Assembly (NCBI GenBank): GCA_030540535.1
Contig: JAUNWB010000017.1
Span: 1-11,162 of the forward strand
Length of the DNA stretch: 11,162 nucleotides
From: Elusimicrobiales bacterium
GTDB taxonomy: Bacteria > Elusimicrobiota > Elusimicrobia > Elusimicrobiales > Elusimicrobiaceae
Direction of reading: 5' to 3'
Shown: positions 1 through 6,730 of the stretch, in pieces
Layout: the number at the start of each line of letters is the position of its first letter
Position numbering within the stretch: position 1 is the stretch's first letter
Position numbers and translations under genes: made by a program
The notes under the pieces: generated by a model
What the model saw: the letters and a program-made list of their open reading frames with translations, nothing else
Databases searched by the model: none
Told to the model about the DNA's origin: nothing

Positions 1-423
1 CGGAATGACGGCGGTTTTGCCGAGGTTTTTGCAGGAAATCAGCATGGGCAGCACCCCGGCGCACGGGCGCAGGGAACCGTCCAGCGCGAGTTCCCCTAAA
101 ACGAGCAAATCTTTTAACTTGGCCGCGGCTTCGGGCGAAAGCTGTTCGCTGGCGGCCAGAATGCCCAGCGCAATCGGCAAATCGAATTGCGTGCCGCTTT
201 TGCGCAGCTCGGCGGGGCTTAAATTGACGGTAATGCGTTTGGTGGGAAAATCAAAACCGCTGTTGCGTACGGCGGCCACGACGCGTTCTTTGCTTTCGCG
301 CACTTCCGCGTCCGGCAGACCGACAACGGCCAACGTGGGCATACCGGGCGCGATGTCCACTTCCACGGACACGGCAAAGCCTTCAATGCCTTTTATGGCT
401 CCGGTGCATACGTTGGCCAGCAT
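1..423 (-). CDS. yifB: YifB/ComM-family Mg-chelatase-like AAA+ ATPase, N-terminal part (cut by window edge)
   Basis: Reading the minus strand from ATG at 423 gives 141 codons open to base 1, so only the N-terminus is present. It begins MLANVCTGAIKGIEG and contains VEVDIAPGMPTLAVVGLPD (about residues 20-38), VRESKERVVAAVRNSGF, ITVNLSPAELRKSGTQFDLP and LVLGELALDGSLRP. These are the conserved blocks of the ChlI-like N-terminal domain of the YifB/ComM family. The AAA+ ATPase and C-terminal domains lie outside the window. ComM is known in naturally competent bacteria as a helicase that helps integrate incoming DNA; in many other bacteria the YifB role is unsettled. The start lies one base after the TAA of the upstream lipoprotein gene, with no obvious separate ribosome binding site, which suggests translational coupling. 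The family call is secure. A role in competence here is inference, though a pilin-like gene nearby would be compatible with it. Confidence 0.93.
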   Translation of the reverse strand, partial: MLANVCTGAIKGIEGFAVSVEVDIAPGMPTLAVVGLPDAEVRESKERVVAAVRNSGFDFPTKRITVNLSPAELRKSGTQFDLPIALGILAASEQLSPEAAAKLKDLLVLGELALDGSLRPCAGVLPMLISCKNLGKTAVIP

Positions 424-424
424 A

Positions 425-1531
425 TTAGTTAAAACTCAACACAATGGCGGACGGAGTAATCGTCACCACCGTAAAATTGACGTTGTATTTGCGGATGATT
501 TTGGCGGCCAGTTCTTCGGGCGTGGCGATATTGGCCGAAATTTCAAACTGCGCGCTGGAATTGGCGTAGCGCACGAGGTTGAAATCTTCAATTTCGCGCA
601 AGTCTTTAAAGATATTCTGAATTTGTTTCAACCGTTCGATGGTGTTTACGTCTTTGACGGTTAAATTAAACGTTTTGGCCGAGTTGATAGCCGCGTTGAC
701 CGGTTCGGCCAGCTGTTTGGCGGCGGCTTCGCACGCGGCGGAGATGGATTTTTGCGCGGCGATATCCGGCAGCGGGTCCAGGCCGGATAATTGCTGTGCG
801 CCTTCGGCCACCAGCGCGTAGTTGTTGGTGGCGTAGGTGCGAATGTTGGCGCGCGCACGGTACGTTTTAAACGGAGAGGCGGTGCCGGCCAGCGCAATCA
901 GCGGGTTGGTTTCCACGTCCGCCACGATGACAAAACGCGCCCCTTCGGTGCGGGCTTTGTCGATGACGGAGGTGGGTTCTTCGATATTGTTTTGACTTAA
1001 ATTGTCCCCGTTCACAAGCGCAAACGGCTGGTTCTTTAAAGCGCGGTAAATGGCTTGTTTGCAGTCCTGGCGCAGGGAAATGTCTTCCCCGTTCATTTCG
1101 CGGGAAGTTACCAAAATGGTGGTTTTTTTTGCAAACGCGTCGGACTCGGACTGTTTGATAATGTCCCCAATGTCCTTTACAAGCACCATGGCTTTGAGGC
1201 GCGTATACCATTGGTCACCTTTGCGGTAGGCTTTTTGCACGTGGCTTCTGCGGATGAATCCGGCGGTTTTAGAGGTGATTTTATCTTCTACGAGCTGGGC
1301 CTGGTCCACCGTCGTGGCCGACGAAATAAACACGCCCGCCACCTGTTCCACGGCGGCGCGCTGGGCGGCCAGTTCGCCGTCTTTTTTCATTTGTTTTAAA
1401 TTGTTCTCGTCATACGGAACGAGCGATTCGGCGTATACGTATTCGCCTTCCCCTTTGGGTCCAACGCGTAGTCCCCCGCAGGCCGAGCAAATAACCGCCG
1501 CGGCCAACAGACACAAAATTGACTTTTTCAT
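425..1531 (-). CDS. FlgT-like lipoprotein, 368 aa
   Basis: The N-terminus is a lipoprotein signal: MKK, a hydrophobic stretch, then CSAC with the probable lipidated cysteine at residue 18. Residues about 30-130 (including YDENNLKQMKKDGELAAQRA, VAGVFISSATTVDQAQLVED and KITSKTAGFIRRSHV) resemble the N-terminal domain of flagellar assembly protein T and related LPP20-type lipoproteins. Residues about 135-285 form an alpha/beta middle region (TTILVTSREMNGED; GARFVIVADVE) of the kind that follows this domain in FlgT. Residues about 286-368 look like a small separate alpha/beta domain (LTVKDVNTIERLKQIQNIF onward). FlgT builds a ring around the Vibrio flagellar motor, but no flagellar gene is visible here, so the cell role is unknown. 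The ATG overlaps the TAA of the upstream lipoprotein gene by one base, with GGAGG inside that gene's end acting as ribosome binding site. Lipoprotein status is firm; FlgT-like is a fold-level call from memory of the family. Confidence 0.8.
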   Translation of the reverse strand: MKKSILCLLAAAVICSACGGLRVGPKGEGEYVYAESLVPYDENNLKQMKKDGELAAQRAAVEQVAGVFISSATTVDQAQLVEDKITSKTAGFIRRSHVQKAYRKGDQWYTRLKAMVLVKDIGDIIKQSESDAFAKKTTILVTSREMNGEDISLRQDCKQAIYRALKNQPFALVNGDNLSQNNIEEPTSVIDKARTEGARFVIVADVETNPLIALAGTASPFKTYRARANIRTYATNNYALVAEGAQQLSGLDPLPDIAAQKSISAACEAAAKQLAEPVNAAINSAKTFNLTVKDVNTIERLKQIQNIFKDLREIEDFNLVRYANSSAQFEISANIATPEELAAKIIRKYNVNFTVVTITPSAIVLSFN

Positions 1532-1977
1532 TATTTATCCTCCGGGTCCAATCCGGCTTTTTTAAGGCGCTCTCTGTTTAGGCGCATGATGACGGCGCAG
1601 CCGCCGTCTTCCATATATTCCGTGGAAACAAGTTCCATGTGGCTGATGACGCCGTTCGTGCCCGATTCAATCGTGCTTCCGGCCGACACCGCGTCCACCA
1701 CCTGCACATTGGCTTCCAGGTTCGCGCCGTAAAGCACTTCGCTGGCGCGCTGATAGGCGTGGGCGATGGCCGCTTCGCGGCTCATAATGCGACGCTGGGA
1801 ATCGGTTTGGTGGTTCGGGTTGGCCGCGCCGAAACCGCGCACCCACAGGTAATCCCCGGTCAGGAGCGTGTCGTTAAACGCGGGCGCAATCGCGCCGTTT
1901 TTAACGGCGGTTTTAAGCGAGTGGCCGCAAGCACACAGGCACAGGGCGGCGAGCGTAAGCGTAAAAAGTTTTTTCAT
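1531..1977 (-). CDS. small LPP20-like lipoprotein, 148 aa
   Basis: The sequence starts MKKLFTLTLAALCLCACGHS, a lipoprotein signal with LCAC and the likely lipidated cysteine at residue 17. The mature part has WVRGFGAANPNHQTDSQRR, then SREAAIAHAYQRASEVLYG, then a strand-rich stretch ending near MRLNRERLKKAGLDPEDK. The pattern of a short glycine/asparagine strand, an SQRR/REAA helix carrying many alanines, and a following beta segment is that of LPP20-family lipoproteins, related to the FlgT N-terminal domain. It therefore resembles the first domain of the next gene and may be a partner or an old duplicate of it. The start is 3 bases after the TAG of the DnaA-like gene and has only a weak ribosome binding site (GAG), which fits coupling to the gene upstream. 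Function is unknown. An envelope location, probably the inner face of the outer membrane, is inferred from the signal. Confidence 0.75.
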   Translation of the reverse strand: MKKLFTLTLAALCLCACGHSLKTAVKNGAIAPAFNDTLLTGDYLWVRGFGAANPNHQTDSQRRIMSREAAIAHAYQRASEVLYGANLEANVQVVDAVSAGSTIESGTNGVISHMELVSTEYMEDGGCAVIMRLNRERLKKAGLDPEDK

Positions 1978-1980
1978 GGG

Positions 1981-4900
1981 CTATCTCATTAGTTCGGAAA
2001 TTACTTTTACGTACGTGCTGGGGGCTTTGGCAGCTTCCGCGTTGATGATACCGCAGCGGATGAGCATAATTTCCAGCATGTGTGTAAGGATGTCGTAAAA
2101 GTTTTCGCGTACGGACGGTTCGCACACCGTCAGCGCCGGGCCCAAAATTACCGCGCCTTTGAGTTTTTTGTTGTCGCACAGGTTGGCGATTTTGAAAGCC
2201 GACGAAATGATGTTGTCCGTTGAGTACGAAGAACGTACCGCAATTTCAAACCCGCCCGGGATGCCCAGTTCCTTGGCGCGCTGTTCAAGCGCATAGACCA
2301 TCCACGGCATCATGGACGAGTTGTTTTGCGGATAGAAAAAACCGATACGGCCCCAGTCGGTATTCGAAGAGGCGGTGATGGTGGTAATGTCCATCGGGTC
2401 TTTGGTTAAAAGCTGGCTGGACTGGTCTTCCCCGGTGGTGGCCAGCAGTTTTTCGAAGATGTTGGCCTGGGAAAGTTCTTCTTCGCGCATATGCGGATAC
2501 ATTAAGTTTTCCAGCACTTTTAAGCGGCGGATACTGCGCGTGATGGTGCCCAGCGTCATGTGCGAGCCGCCAAAAAACGCGGTAATTTGCGAATCGTTTA
2601 AATCTACGCCGTTTTCCAAAAGCATTTTTTTGACGATTTTGAAATGCGTGGAGCCGCCGGTGGGTTTTAATTCGGAAATCCAGCCCGAGTCCAGCTTAAA
2701 GCGGATCAGCTGTTCCAGTTTTTCCAAACTTTCCGGCGGATATTTGGACGTAATGACGATTTGCTTCTGTTCGCGTAAAAATTTGTTGAGCAGCGCGGAA
2801 ATATGGGCGCGGTTCTGTTCGTTGATGGCGAGGAGGTGAATGTCGTCAATCAGAAGAACTTTTACCGTATCCATAAATTTTTCGAACTTTTCGATATTGC
2901 CTTCCATTACGTAGCGCTGAATGCCGCGCGAAAGGCGCACGCCGTTGGTCATAAAAATGTTTTCCTGTCCGTATTTTTTGGAAAACGCATACGCCATGGC
3001 ATTTAGGAAATGGGTTTTGCCCGTGCCGGTGGCTCCGTGAAAAACGAGCGGGTTGTAAAGTTTGCCCGGGTTTTCGATAACGGAAATAGCCGTCGCGTGC
3101 GCAAAACGGTTGACGGACATGACCATGTTTTCCAACGTGTACGTGGGCACCATGGGCACTTCCAGCGGCCAGTTGTGCTTTTTCAGTTCCGACAGGGGAA
3201 GCTCGATAGAATGGTCAATCGTTTTGGTTTTTTCAATAACGGGGTTGGGCGTCGCCGGGCGCGCGGGTTGTGCGGCAGGCTGCGGCGCCGGTGTTGCGGG
3301 CGCGGCGGGAGCCGGCTGGACGGGCGCAGCTGCAGGAGCGGCGGGCATGGCCGGGGCCGGAGGCACCGGGGCTTGCGGAGCGGGCGGTACGGGTTGCGCG
3401 GGCGCGGCAGTTTTGCGGCGGATACGGAAAGTGGTTTTTTCTTCGAGATTTTCTTCCATAAGAGGTTCCCCTGTGTGTTCTTCTGGTTGGGTTTGCCGGG
3501 TCGGTTCCGGGCCGGGTTGAGTATCGGCGTTGGCCGGAACGGAAATTTCCGGTTCGGGCTTGGGCGCGTTCTGCGCCGGAATCTGCGGTACGGCCGGTTG
3601 CTGCGGGATCGGGTACACCACGTGATGCATGGTGGGCGGATCCTGCGGGTTGTGAAAAGATTTTTCGTACTGGGTGCGCATAATTTCGGCATTAAGCGTG
3701 GTTTCCAGGTTGAAAGTCTTTTCCAGCGAATCTATTTTTTGTCCGCGGATTGTAATTTCCGGCAGATCGTCTGCGGCATCTGCGGGAGAAATCGGTTTTG
3801 CGTGCGCGCGCACGGGCGCTCTGGTAGGGGTTACATTGACTTCTTCCGGTATCGGGTCGACGGAAGCCGCGTCTTCTTGCCCCTGGGGTTCGGCGTTGTC
3901 TTTTTGTTCGCCGGCGTTTGCTTTGCGGATTGTAAAAAGCGTGGGGGACGGTGAGCGGTCGGCCGTATCGGGCTGGGTTTTATCCAGCTGTGAAAACGAG
4001 AATGTCCCTTCATCCAGCACCGGCGGTTCGGGTGCGGCGGGAATGGCCGCGCGGATAATATCATTTTCTTCCGGCGTTTGCGGCTCGGGCGGTTGAACGC
4101 TTAAACTGATTTGGGCCAGCCCTTCCACGGCGGACGGCTGCGGTTCTTGCGCGGGCGCGTCGCCGCCGGTCAGGTTTTCTCCCGCCGGGGACACCACCGC
4201 ATCCGTTTCCTGCGGGCGGAGTTCCTGCGGAACCTCCTGCGGCGGGTTCGTGTTGGCGTGCTGGACGAAGCTGAGGTCCTTTTTCGCCAGGCGGTCGGTA
4301 ATGGTGTTTAAATCTTCTAAATCGATAATGCAGGTCTGGTCTTTAATTTTCTGTTCAAAAACGTTGAACGTTTCTTCCAAACTGTCTTTTCCGTCGGCCA
4401 AGTTGCCCATTTTCTGTTCGCGCTGGATTTGGGAATTTTTAACGAGTTTTTGGTTTTCCAGATCCAGGAACATGTCGTATTTGGTTTCGGCGGAGAAAAT
4501 ATCCTCCAGCGGCATTTTGTCGAGCAAGGTGCCTTCCATGTCTTTAATCAGCATGTCCTTGTCGTTAATGGTTATTTCGCCGGAAGTGTCTTTAGCGTTG
4601 GGCTCCTGCTGAGCGGGCTGAGGTGCGGCGGGAGGCTGCGGCGCGGGTGTGCGGAAAAAGCTGTCGGCGGGTTCGATAGTGCCGATGGAGCCTTCCGCTC
4701 CGGGCTGTTGGGATTCTTTTGCGTTAAAAAGCGGGTCGCCCAGTACGCCGCCGGGGACAAATTCGTTCACTTTGCGGCTTTGTTCGGCCGCTTCCGCTGC
4801 CGCGGTGCGAATTTTGGACAAGGTTTCTTCATCCAACATTTCGGGCAGTTCAAAAGCATATACGTACGGCGCAACGGCGGGTACGGCTTCCTGCACAAAG

Positions 4901-5019
4901 CCTTGCAATTTTTTCGCAATCAAACGCACGTCGTGTTCCGTGCCGTCCGTTACAAGCGTGTAACGCAGTCCGCCGGTTTGCGGGTCCAGCCGGGAAATAA
5001 CGTCCCAATTATTAATCAT
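1981..5019 (-). CDS. DnaA-like AAA+ ATPase with long Pro-rich N-terminal region and unknown C-terminal domain, 1012 aa
   Basis: Residues about 624-800 match the DnaA ATPase core: [10 protein letters not shown], then [18 protein letters not shown], Walker A GATGTGKT (662-669), Walker B VLLIDDIH (721-728), and a sensor-1 strand [13 protein letters not shown] (753-765). The rest is not DnaA. Residues 1-90 form a small ordered segment. Residues 100-600 are mostly low-complexity acidic and Pro/Gln/Ala-rich sequence, ending in a very Pro/Ala-rich linker (about 539-592). The DnaA domain IV box-binding signature is absent from the C-terminus. Instead, residues about 875-1012 form an unrecognised mixed alpha/beta domain ([28 protein letters not shown]). 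True DnaA is normally about 450 residues, so this is a paralogue, not the replication initiator. The ATG overlaps the deoC stop as ATGA, and the start is supported by GAGGG just upstream. The AAA+ call is firm. What it acts on is unknown; no signal peptide or membrane segment is seen, so it is probably cytoplasmic. Confidence 0.9.
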   Translation of the reverse strand: MINNWDVISRLDPQTGGLRYTLVTDGTEHDVRLIAKKLQGFVQEAVPAVAPYVYAFELPEMLDEETLSKIRTAAAEAAEQSRKVNEFVPGGVLGDPLFNAKESQQPGAEGSIGTIEPADSFFRTPAPQPPAAPQPAQQEPNAKDTSGEITINDKDMLIKDMEGTLLDKMPLEDIFSAETKYDMFLDLENQKLVKNSQIQREQKMGNLADGKDSLEETFNVFEQKIKDQTCIIDLEDLNTITDRLAKKDLSFVQHANTNPPQEVPQELRPQETDAVVSPAGENLTGGDAPAQEPQPSAVEGLAQISLSVQPPEPQTPEENDIIRAAIPAAPEPPVLDEGTFSFSQLDKTQPDTADRSPSPTLFTIRKANAGEQKDNAEPQGQEDAASVDPIPEEVNVTPTRAPVRAHAKPISPADAADDLPEITIRGQKIDSLEKTFNLETTLNAEIMRTQYEKSFHNPQDPPTMHHVVYPIPQQPAVPQIPAQNAPKPEPEISVPANADTQPGPEPTRQTQPEEHTGEPLMEENLEEKTTFRIRRKTAAPAQPVPPAPQAPVPPAPAMPAAPAAAPVQPAPAAPATPAPQPAAQPARPATPNPVIEKTKTIDHSIELPLSELKKHNWPLEVPMVPTYTLENMVMSVNRFAHATAISVIENPGKLYNPLVFHGATGTGKTHFLNAMAYAFSKKYGQENIFMTNGVRLSRGIQRYVMEGNIEKFEKFMDTVKVLLIDDIHLLAINEQNRAHISALLNKFLREQKQIVITSKYPPESLEKLEQLIRFKLDSGWISELKPTGGSTHFKIVKKMLLENGVDLNDSQITAFFGGSHMTLGTITRSIRRLKVLENLMYPHMREEELSQANIFEKLLATTGEDQSSQLLTKDPMDITTITASSNTDWGRIGFFYPQNNSSMMPWMVYALEQRAKELGIPGGFEIAVRSSYSTDNIISSAFKIANLCDNKKLKGAVILGPALTVCEPSVRENFYDILTHMLEIMLIRCGIINAEAAKAPSTYVKVISELMR

Positions 5020-5660
5020 TTGCCCTCGATAATCTTTACGCCGCTGCTGGCGCCGATACGGGTGGCCCCGGCGGCTACCATTGCGTCAAAATCTTCGCGC
5101 GAGCGTACTCCGCCCGACGCTTTTACCTGCATGTTTGCGGGAACGGACTTGCGCATCAGCGCCACGTCGGCCGCAGTGGCACCGCCGCCGGTGAACCCGG
5201 TGGAGGTTTTTACAAAATCGGCCCCGGCCTTGGCGGCCAGTTCGCAGGTTTTTACTTTTTCTTCTTCCGTCAGCTGGGACGTTTCGATAATGACTTTTAA
5301 AATATGTCCTTCGCACGCTTTGCGCACGGCGGAGATATCGCTCAAAACGGTGTCATAGTCGCCGTTTTTAAGGGCGCCGAGGTTGATGACCATGTCAATC
5401 TCGTCGGCGCCGTTTTTCAAAGCGTCCCGCGTTTCGTATTCTTTTACGGCCGTGGTATTGGCCCCCAGCGGAAAACCGATGACCGTACACACTTTTACGT
5501 CCGTGCCTTGCAAGAGTTCTTTGGCGTACGCCACCCAGTACGGGTTGATGCAGACGCTGAAGAAACCGTGTTGTTTGGCTTCGTCGCAAATGCGGCGAAC
5601 ATCCTCTTTCGAGGCGACGGGTTTTAAAATGGTATGGTCAATCAGTTTAGCCGGGTTCAT
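5016..5660 (-). CDS. deoC: deoxyribose-phosphate aldolase (DeoC), 214 aa
   Basis: This enzyme cleaves 2-deoxyribose-5-phosphate to acetaldehyde and glyceraldehyde-3-phosphate in deoxynucleoside breakdown, using a Schiff-base lysine in a TIM barrel. Family motifs are in order: LIDHTILKP (6-14), [13 protein letters not shown] (58-70), [15 protein letters not shown] (84-98), [10 protein letters not shown] (147-156) with the Schiff-base lysine at 151, and VKASGGVR (179-186) with the second lysine at 180. Asp89 in EIDMV is the partner acid. All catalytic positions are present, and the length of 214 suits the short bacterial form. AGGAG at 5667-5671 (read on the minus strand), overlapping the tpiA stop, sets the start. 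The gap to tpiA is 9 bases and the stop overlaps the next ATG, so it sits inside one operon. Its glyceraldehyde-3-phosphate product is interconverted with dihydroxyacetone phosphate by the neighbouring TpiA. Confidence 0.97.
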   Translation of the reverse strand: MNPAKLIDHTILKPVASKEDVRRICDEAKQHGFFSVCINPYWVAYAKELLQGTDVKVCTVIGFPLGANTTAVKEYETRDALKNGADEIDMVINLGALKNGDYDTVLSDISAVRKACEGHILKVIIETSQLTEEEKVKTCELAAKAGADFVKTSTGFTGGGATAADVALMRKSVPANMQVKASGGVRSREDFDAMVAAGATRIGASSGVKIIEGK

Positions 5661-5669
5661 ACAAAACTC

Positions 5670-6428
5670 CTATTTGTTGAAGTTGATGATGCGGGCGAAT
5701 TTGTCCGCGATTAAAGACTGTCCGCCTACGAGCGCACCGTCCACATCGGGTTTGGCCATGATTTCGTCCACGTTGGAGTCTTTCACGCTGCCGCCGTAGA
5801 GGATGCGGGTAGCTTCGGCAAACGCCGGAGAATAGGCTTTGGCCAAATACGCGCGGGTGGCGGCGTGAACTTCCTGCGCCTGTTCGGGCGTGGCGGTTTT
5901 GCCGGTGCCGATGGCCCACACGGGTTCGTAAGCGATGATGATGCCTTTTAATTGTTCTTCGGTAAAATCTTTGAGGCCGTTTTTAAGCTGGTTTTCGATT
6001 ACTTCCAAGGTTTTGCCGGCTTCGCGTTCTTCCAAGGTTTCGCCGACGCAGAAAACAACTTTCAAGCCGTGGCGCAGGGCGGCGGCTACTTTTTTGTTCA
6101 AAATTTCGTCCGTATCGCCGAAAACGCTTCTGCGTTCGCTGTGGCCGATAAGGGTGAGCGTGGCGCCGGCGTCTTTAGCCTGCACGGGGGAAACCGCGCT
6201 GGTGAAAGCGCCTTTGTCTTCCCAGTGAACGTCTTGGGCGGCTACTTGGATTTCGGAGCCTTTGGCGAGTTCGGCCACTTTAGCCAAAGAGGTGTAAGAC
6301 GGGGCAACGATAATTTCTACGTTGTTTTTATTGCCGGCTTTGGTTAAAGCGGTGATAAGGTCGGCCGATTCGGCCAGGGTATTGTGCATTTTCCAGTTTC
6401 CGGCGATGATAGGGGTTCTGTTGGTCAT
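5670..6428 (-). CDS. tpiA: triose-phosphate isomerase (TpiA), 252 aa
   Basis: TpiA interconverts dihydroxyacetone phosphate and glyceraldehyde-3-phosphate in glycolysis and gluconeogenesis in the cytoplasm. The full-length TIM-barrel sequence shows the N-terminal AGNWKMH with Asn11 and Lys13, the electrophile His96 in IGHSERR (94-100), the catalytic base Glu168 in AYEPVWAIGTGK (166-177) including the mobile loop 6, and the phosphate-binding ILYGGSV and GALVGGQSL motifs near the C-terminus. The length equals the family norm of about 250, and nothing is missing. The ATG at 6428 is preceded by AGAGGAA (6434-6440, minus strand) at good spacing. It is the first gene of the minus-strand run, with a non-coding region and a candidate promoter upstream, so it probably leads the operon that carries deoC, the DnaA-like gene and the lipoproteins. 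Confidence 0.98.
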   Translation of the reverse strand: MTNRTPIIAGNWKMHNTLAESADLITALTKAGNKNNVEIIVAPSYTSLAKVAELAKGSEIQVAAQDVHWEDKGAFTSAVSPVQAKDAGATLTLIGHSERRSVFGDTDEILNKKVAAALRHGLKVVFCVGETLEEREAGKTLEVIENQLKNGLKDFTEEQLKGIIIAYEPVWAIGTGKTATPEQAQEVHAATRAYLAKAYSPAFAEATRILYGGSVKDSNVDEIMAKPDVDGALVGGQSLIADKFARIINFNK

Positions 6429-6463
6429 GTAAATTCCTCTGAAAATATAAAATTACGGCATGT

Positions 6464-6483
6464 TCCCGTCCTCAGGCGGGAAT
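6464..6483. repeat. short palindrome in the tpiA leader
   Basis: TTCCCG and CGGGAA flank an 8-base spacer (TCCTCAGG), giving a 6-bp stem. It has no T run after it on either strand, so a terminator role is unlikely. The outline GTTCCCG...CGGGAATCT loosely resembles the pair of repeats at 6629-6707, so it may be a diverged member of the same palindromic repeat family, or a structure in the tpiA leader RNA. Confidence 0.4.
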
Positions 6484-6489
6484 CTTCCT

Positions 6490-6515
6490 ATTAAATACTA
6501 TCATAAAGTAAGCAA
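6490..6515 (-). promoter_or_regulatory. candidate promoter for the tpiA operon
   Basis: On the minus strand TTGCTT (6510-6515) could serve as the -35 element. The A/T-rich stretch that follows (TATGATAGTATTTAATAG) offers several imperfect -10 choices, for example TAATAG 16 bases downstream. The position upstream of the first gene of the operon fits, but no single pair is a strong match, so this is tentative. Confidence 0.3.
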
Positions 6516-6587
6516 ATTGAAAAGAGATGTTTTTGAATAGCTGAAAAGCCTGACTGCGGAAAGGGGAGGTGGTGTCGGTCCCAGGCC

Positions 6588-6615
6588 TTGATTTGTTTTT
6601 TTTTTTTGATAACAT
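6588..6615 (+). promoter_or_regulatory. candidate pilin promoter with a T12 tract in its spacer
   Basis: TTGATT (6588-6593) and TAACAT (6610-6615) are separated by 16 bases, and most of that spacer is a run of 12 T (6596-6607). Transcription from here would give a leader of roughly 110 bases containing the inverted repeat before the pilin ATG. Both hexamers match the sigma-70 consensus only partly. A slipping T run would change the spacer length. Confidence 0.35.
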
Positions 6616-6628
6616 AGAGATTTCCGCC

Positions 6629-6707
6629 GTCATCCCGTAAGGTTTTTGTACGGGATCTGTCGTTATAAAAAAGGATGAGATCCCGTATAGCGGCCCTACG
6701 GAATGAC
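6629..6707. repeat. inverted pair of 30-base palindromic repeats
   Basis: The left arm (6629-6658) and the reverse complement of the right arm (6678-6707) agree at 23 of 30 positions by direct count. Both begin GTCAT and end TACGGGATCT, with the differences clustered in the middle. Each arm also has its own dyad: CCCGTA pairs with TACGGG in the left arm. A 19-base spacer separates the arms. This is the form of an interspersed palindromic repeat or a tiny non-autonomous element. In RNA it would fold into a long stem just ahead of the pilin ribosome binding site. Confidence 0.7.
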
Positions 6708-6730
6708 ATTTATTTAAAGGAGATTATCCC

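Larger units (their letters stand above)
6429..6730. other. non-coding region between divergent tpiA and pilin genes
   Basis: About 300 bases with no convincing gene. A 72-codon minus-strand reading frame at 6491-6709 crosses a repeat and lacks family signals. Reading along the plus strand, it holds a short palindrome (6464-6483), a candidate minus-strand promoter for tpiA (about 6490-6515), a T12 tract (6596-6607) inside a candidate plus-strand promoter, an inverted pair of 30-base repeats (6629-6707) and the pilin ribosome binding site AAAGGAGA (6716-6723). Confidence 0.75.

Noticed and set aside
5-664. 219-codon plus-strand reading frame at the left edge
   Set aside because: Antisense to yifB and the FlgT-like lipoprotein; no family signal, while the minus strand gives clear YifB motifs.
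3010-3954. 314-codon plus-strand reading frame
   Set aside because: Gly/Arg-rich and without domains; it is the antisense shadow of the Pro/Ala-rich part of the DnaA-like gene.
1981-5019. The replication initiator DnaA itself
   Set aside because: Far too long, no domain IV box-binding signature, and no dnaN or origin-like DnaA-box cluster nearby.
4429-5358. 309-codon plus-strand reading frame
   Set aside because: It runs antisense across the DnaA-like gene and deoC, whose protein signatures are unmistakable on the other strand.
6491-6709. 72-codon minus-strand reading frame upstream of tpiA
   Set aside because: It includes the inverted repeat and the T/A homopolymer, has no recognisable motif and ends in the candidate promoter.
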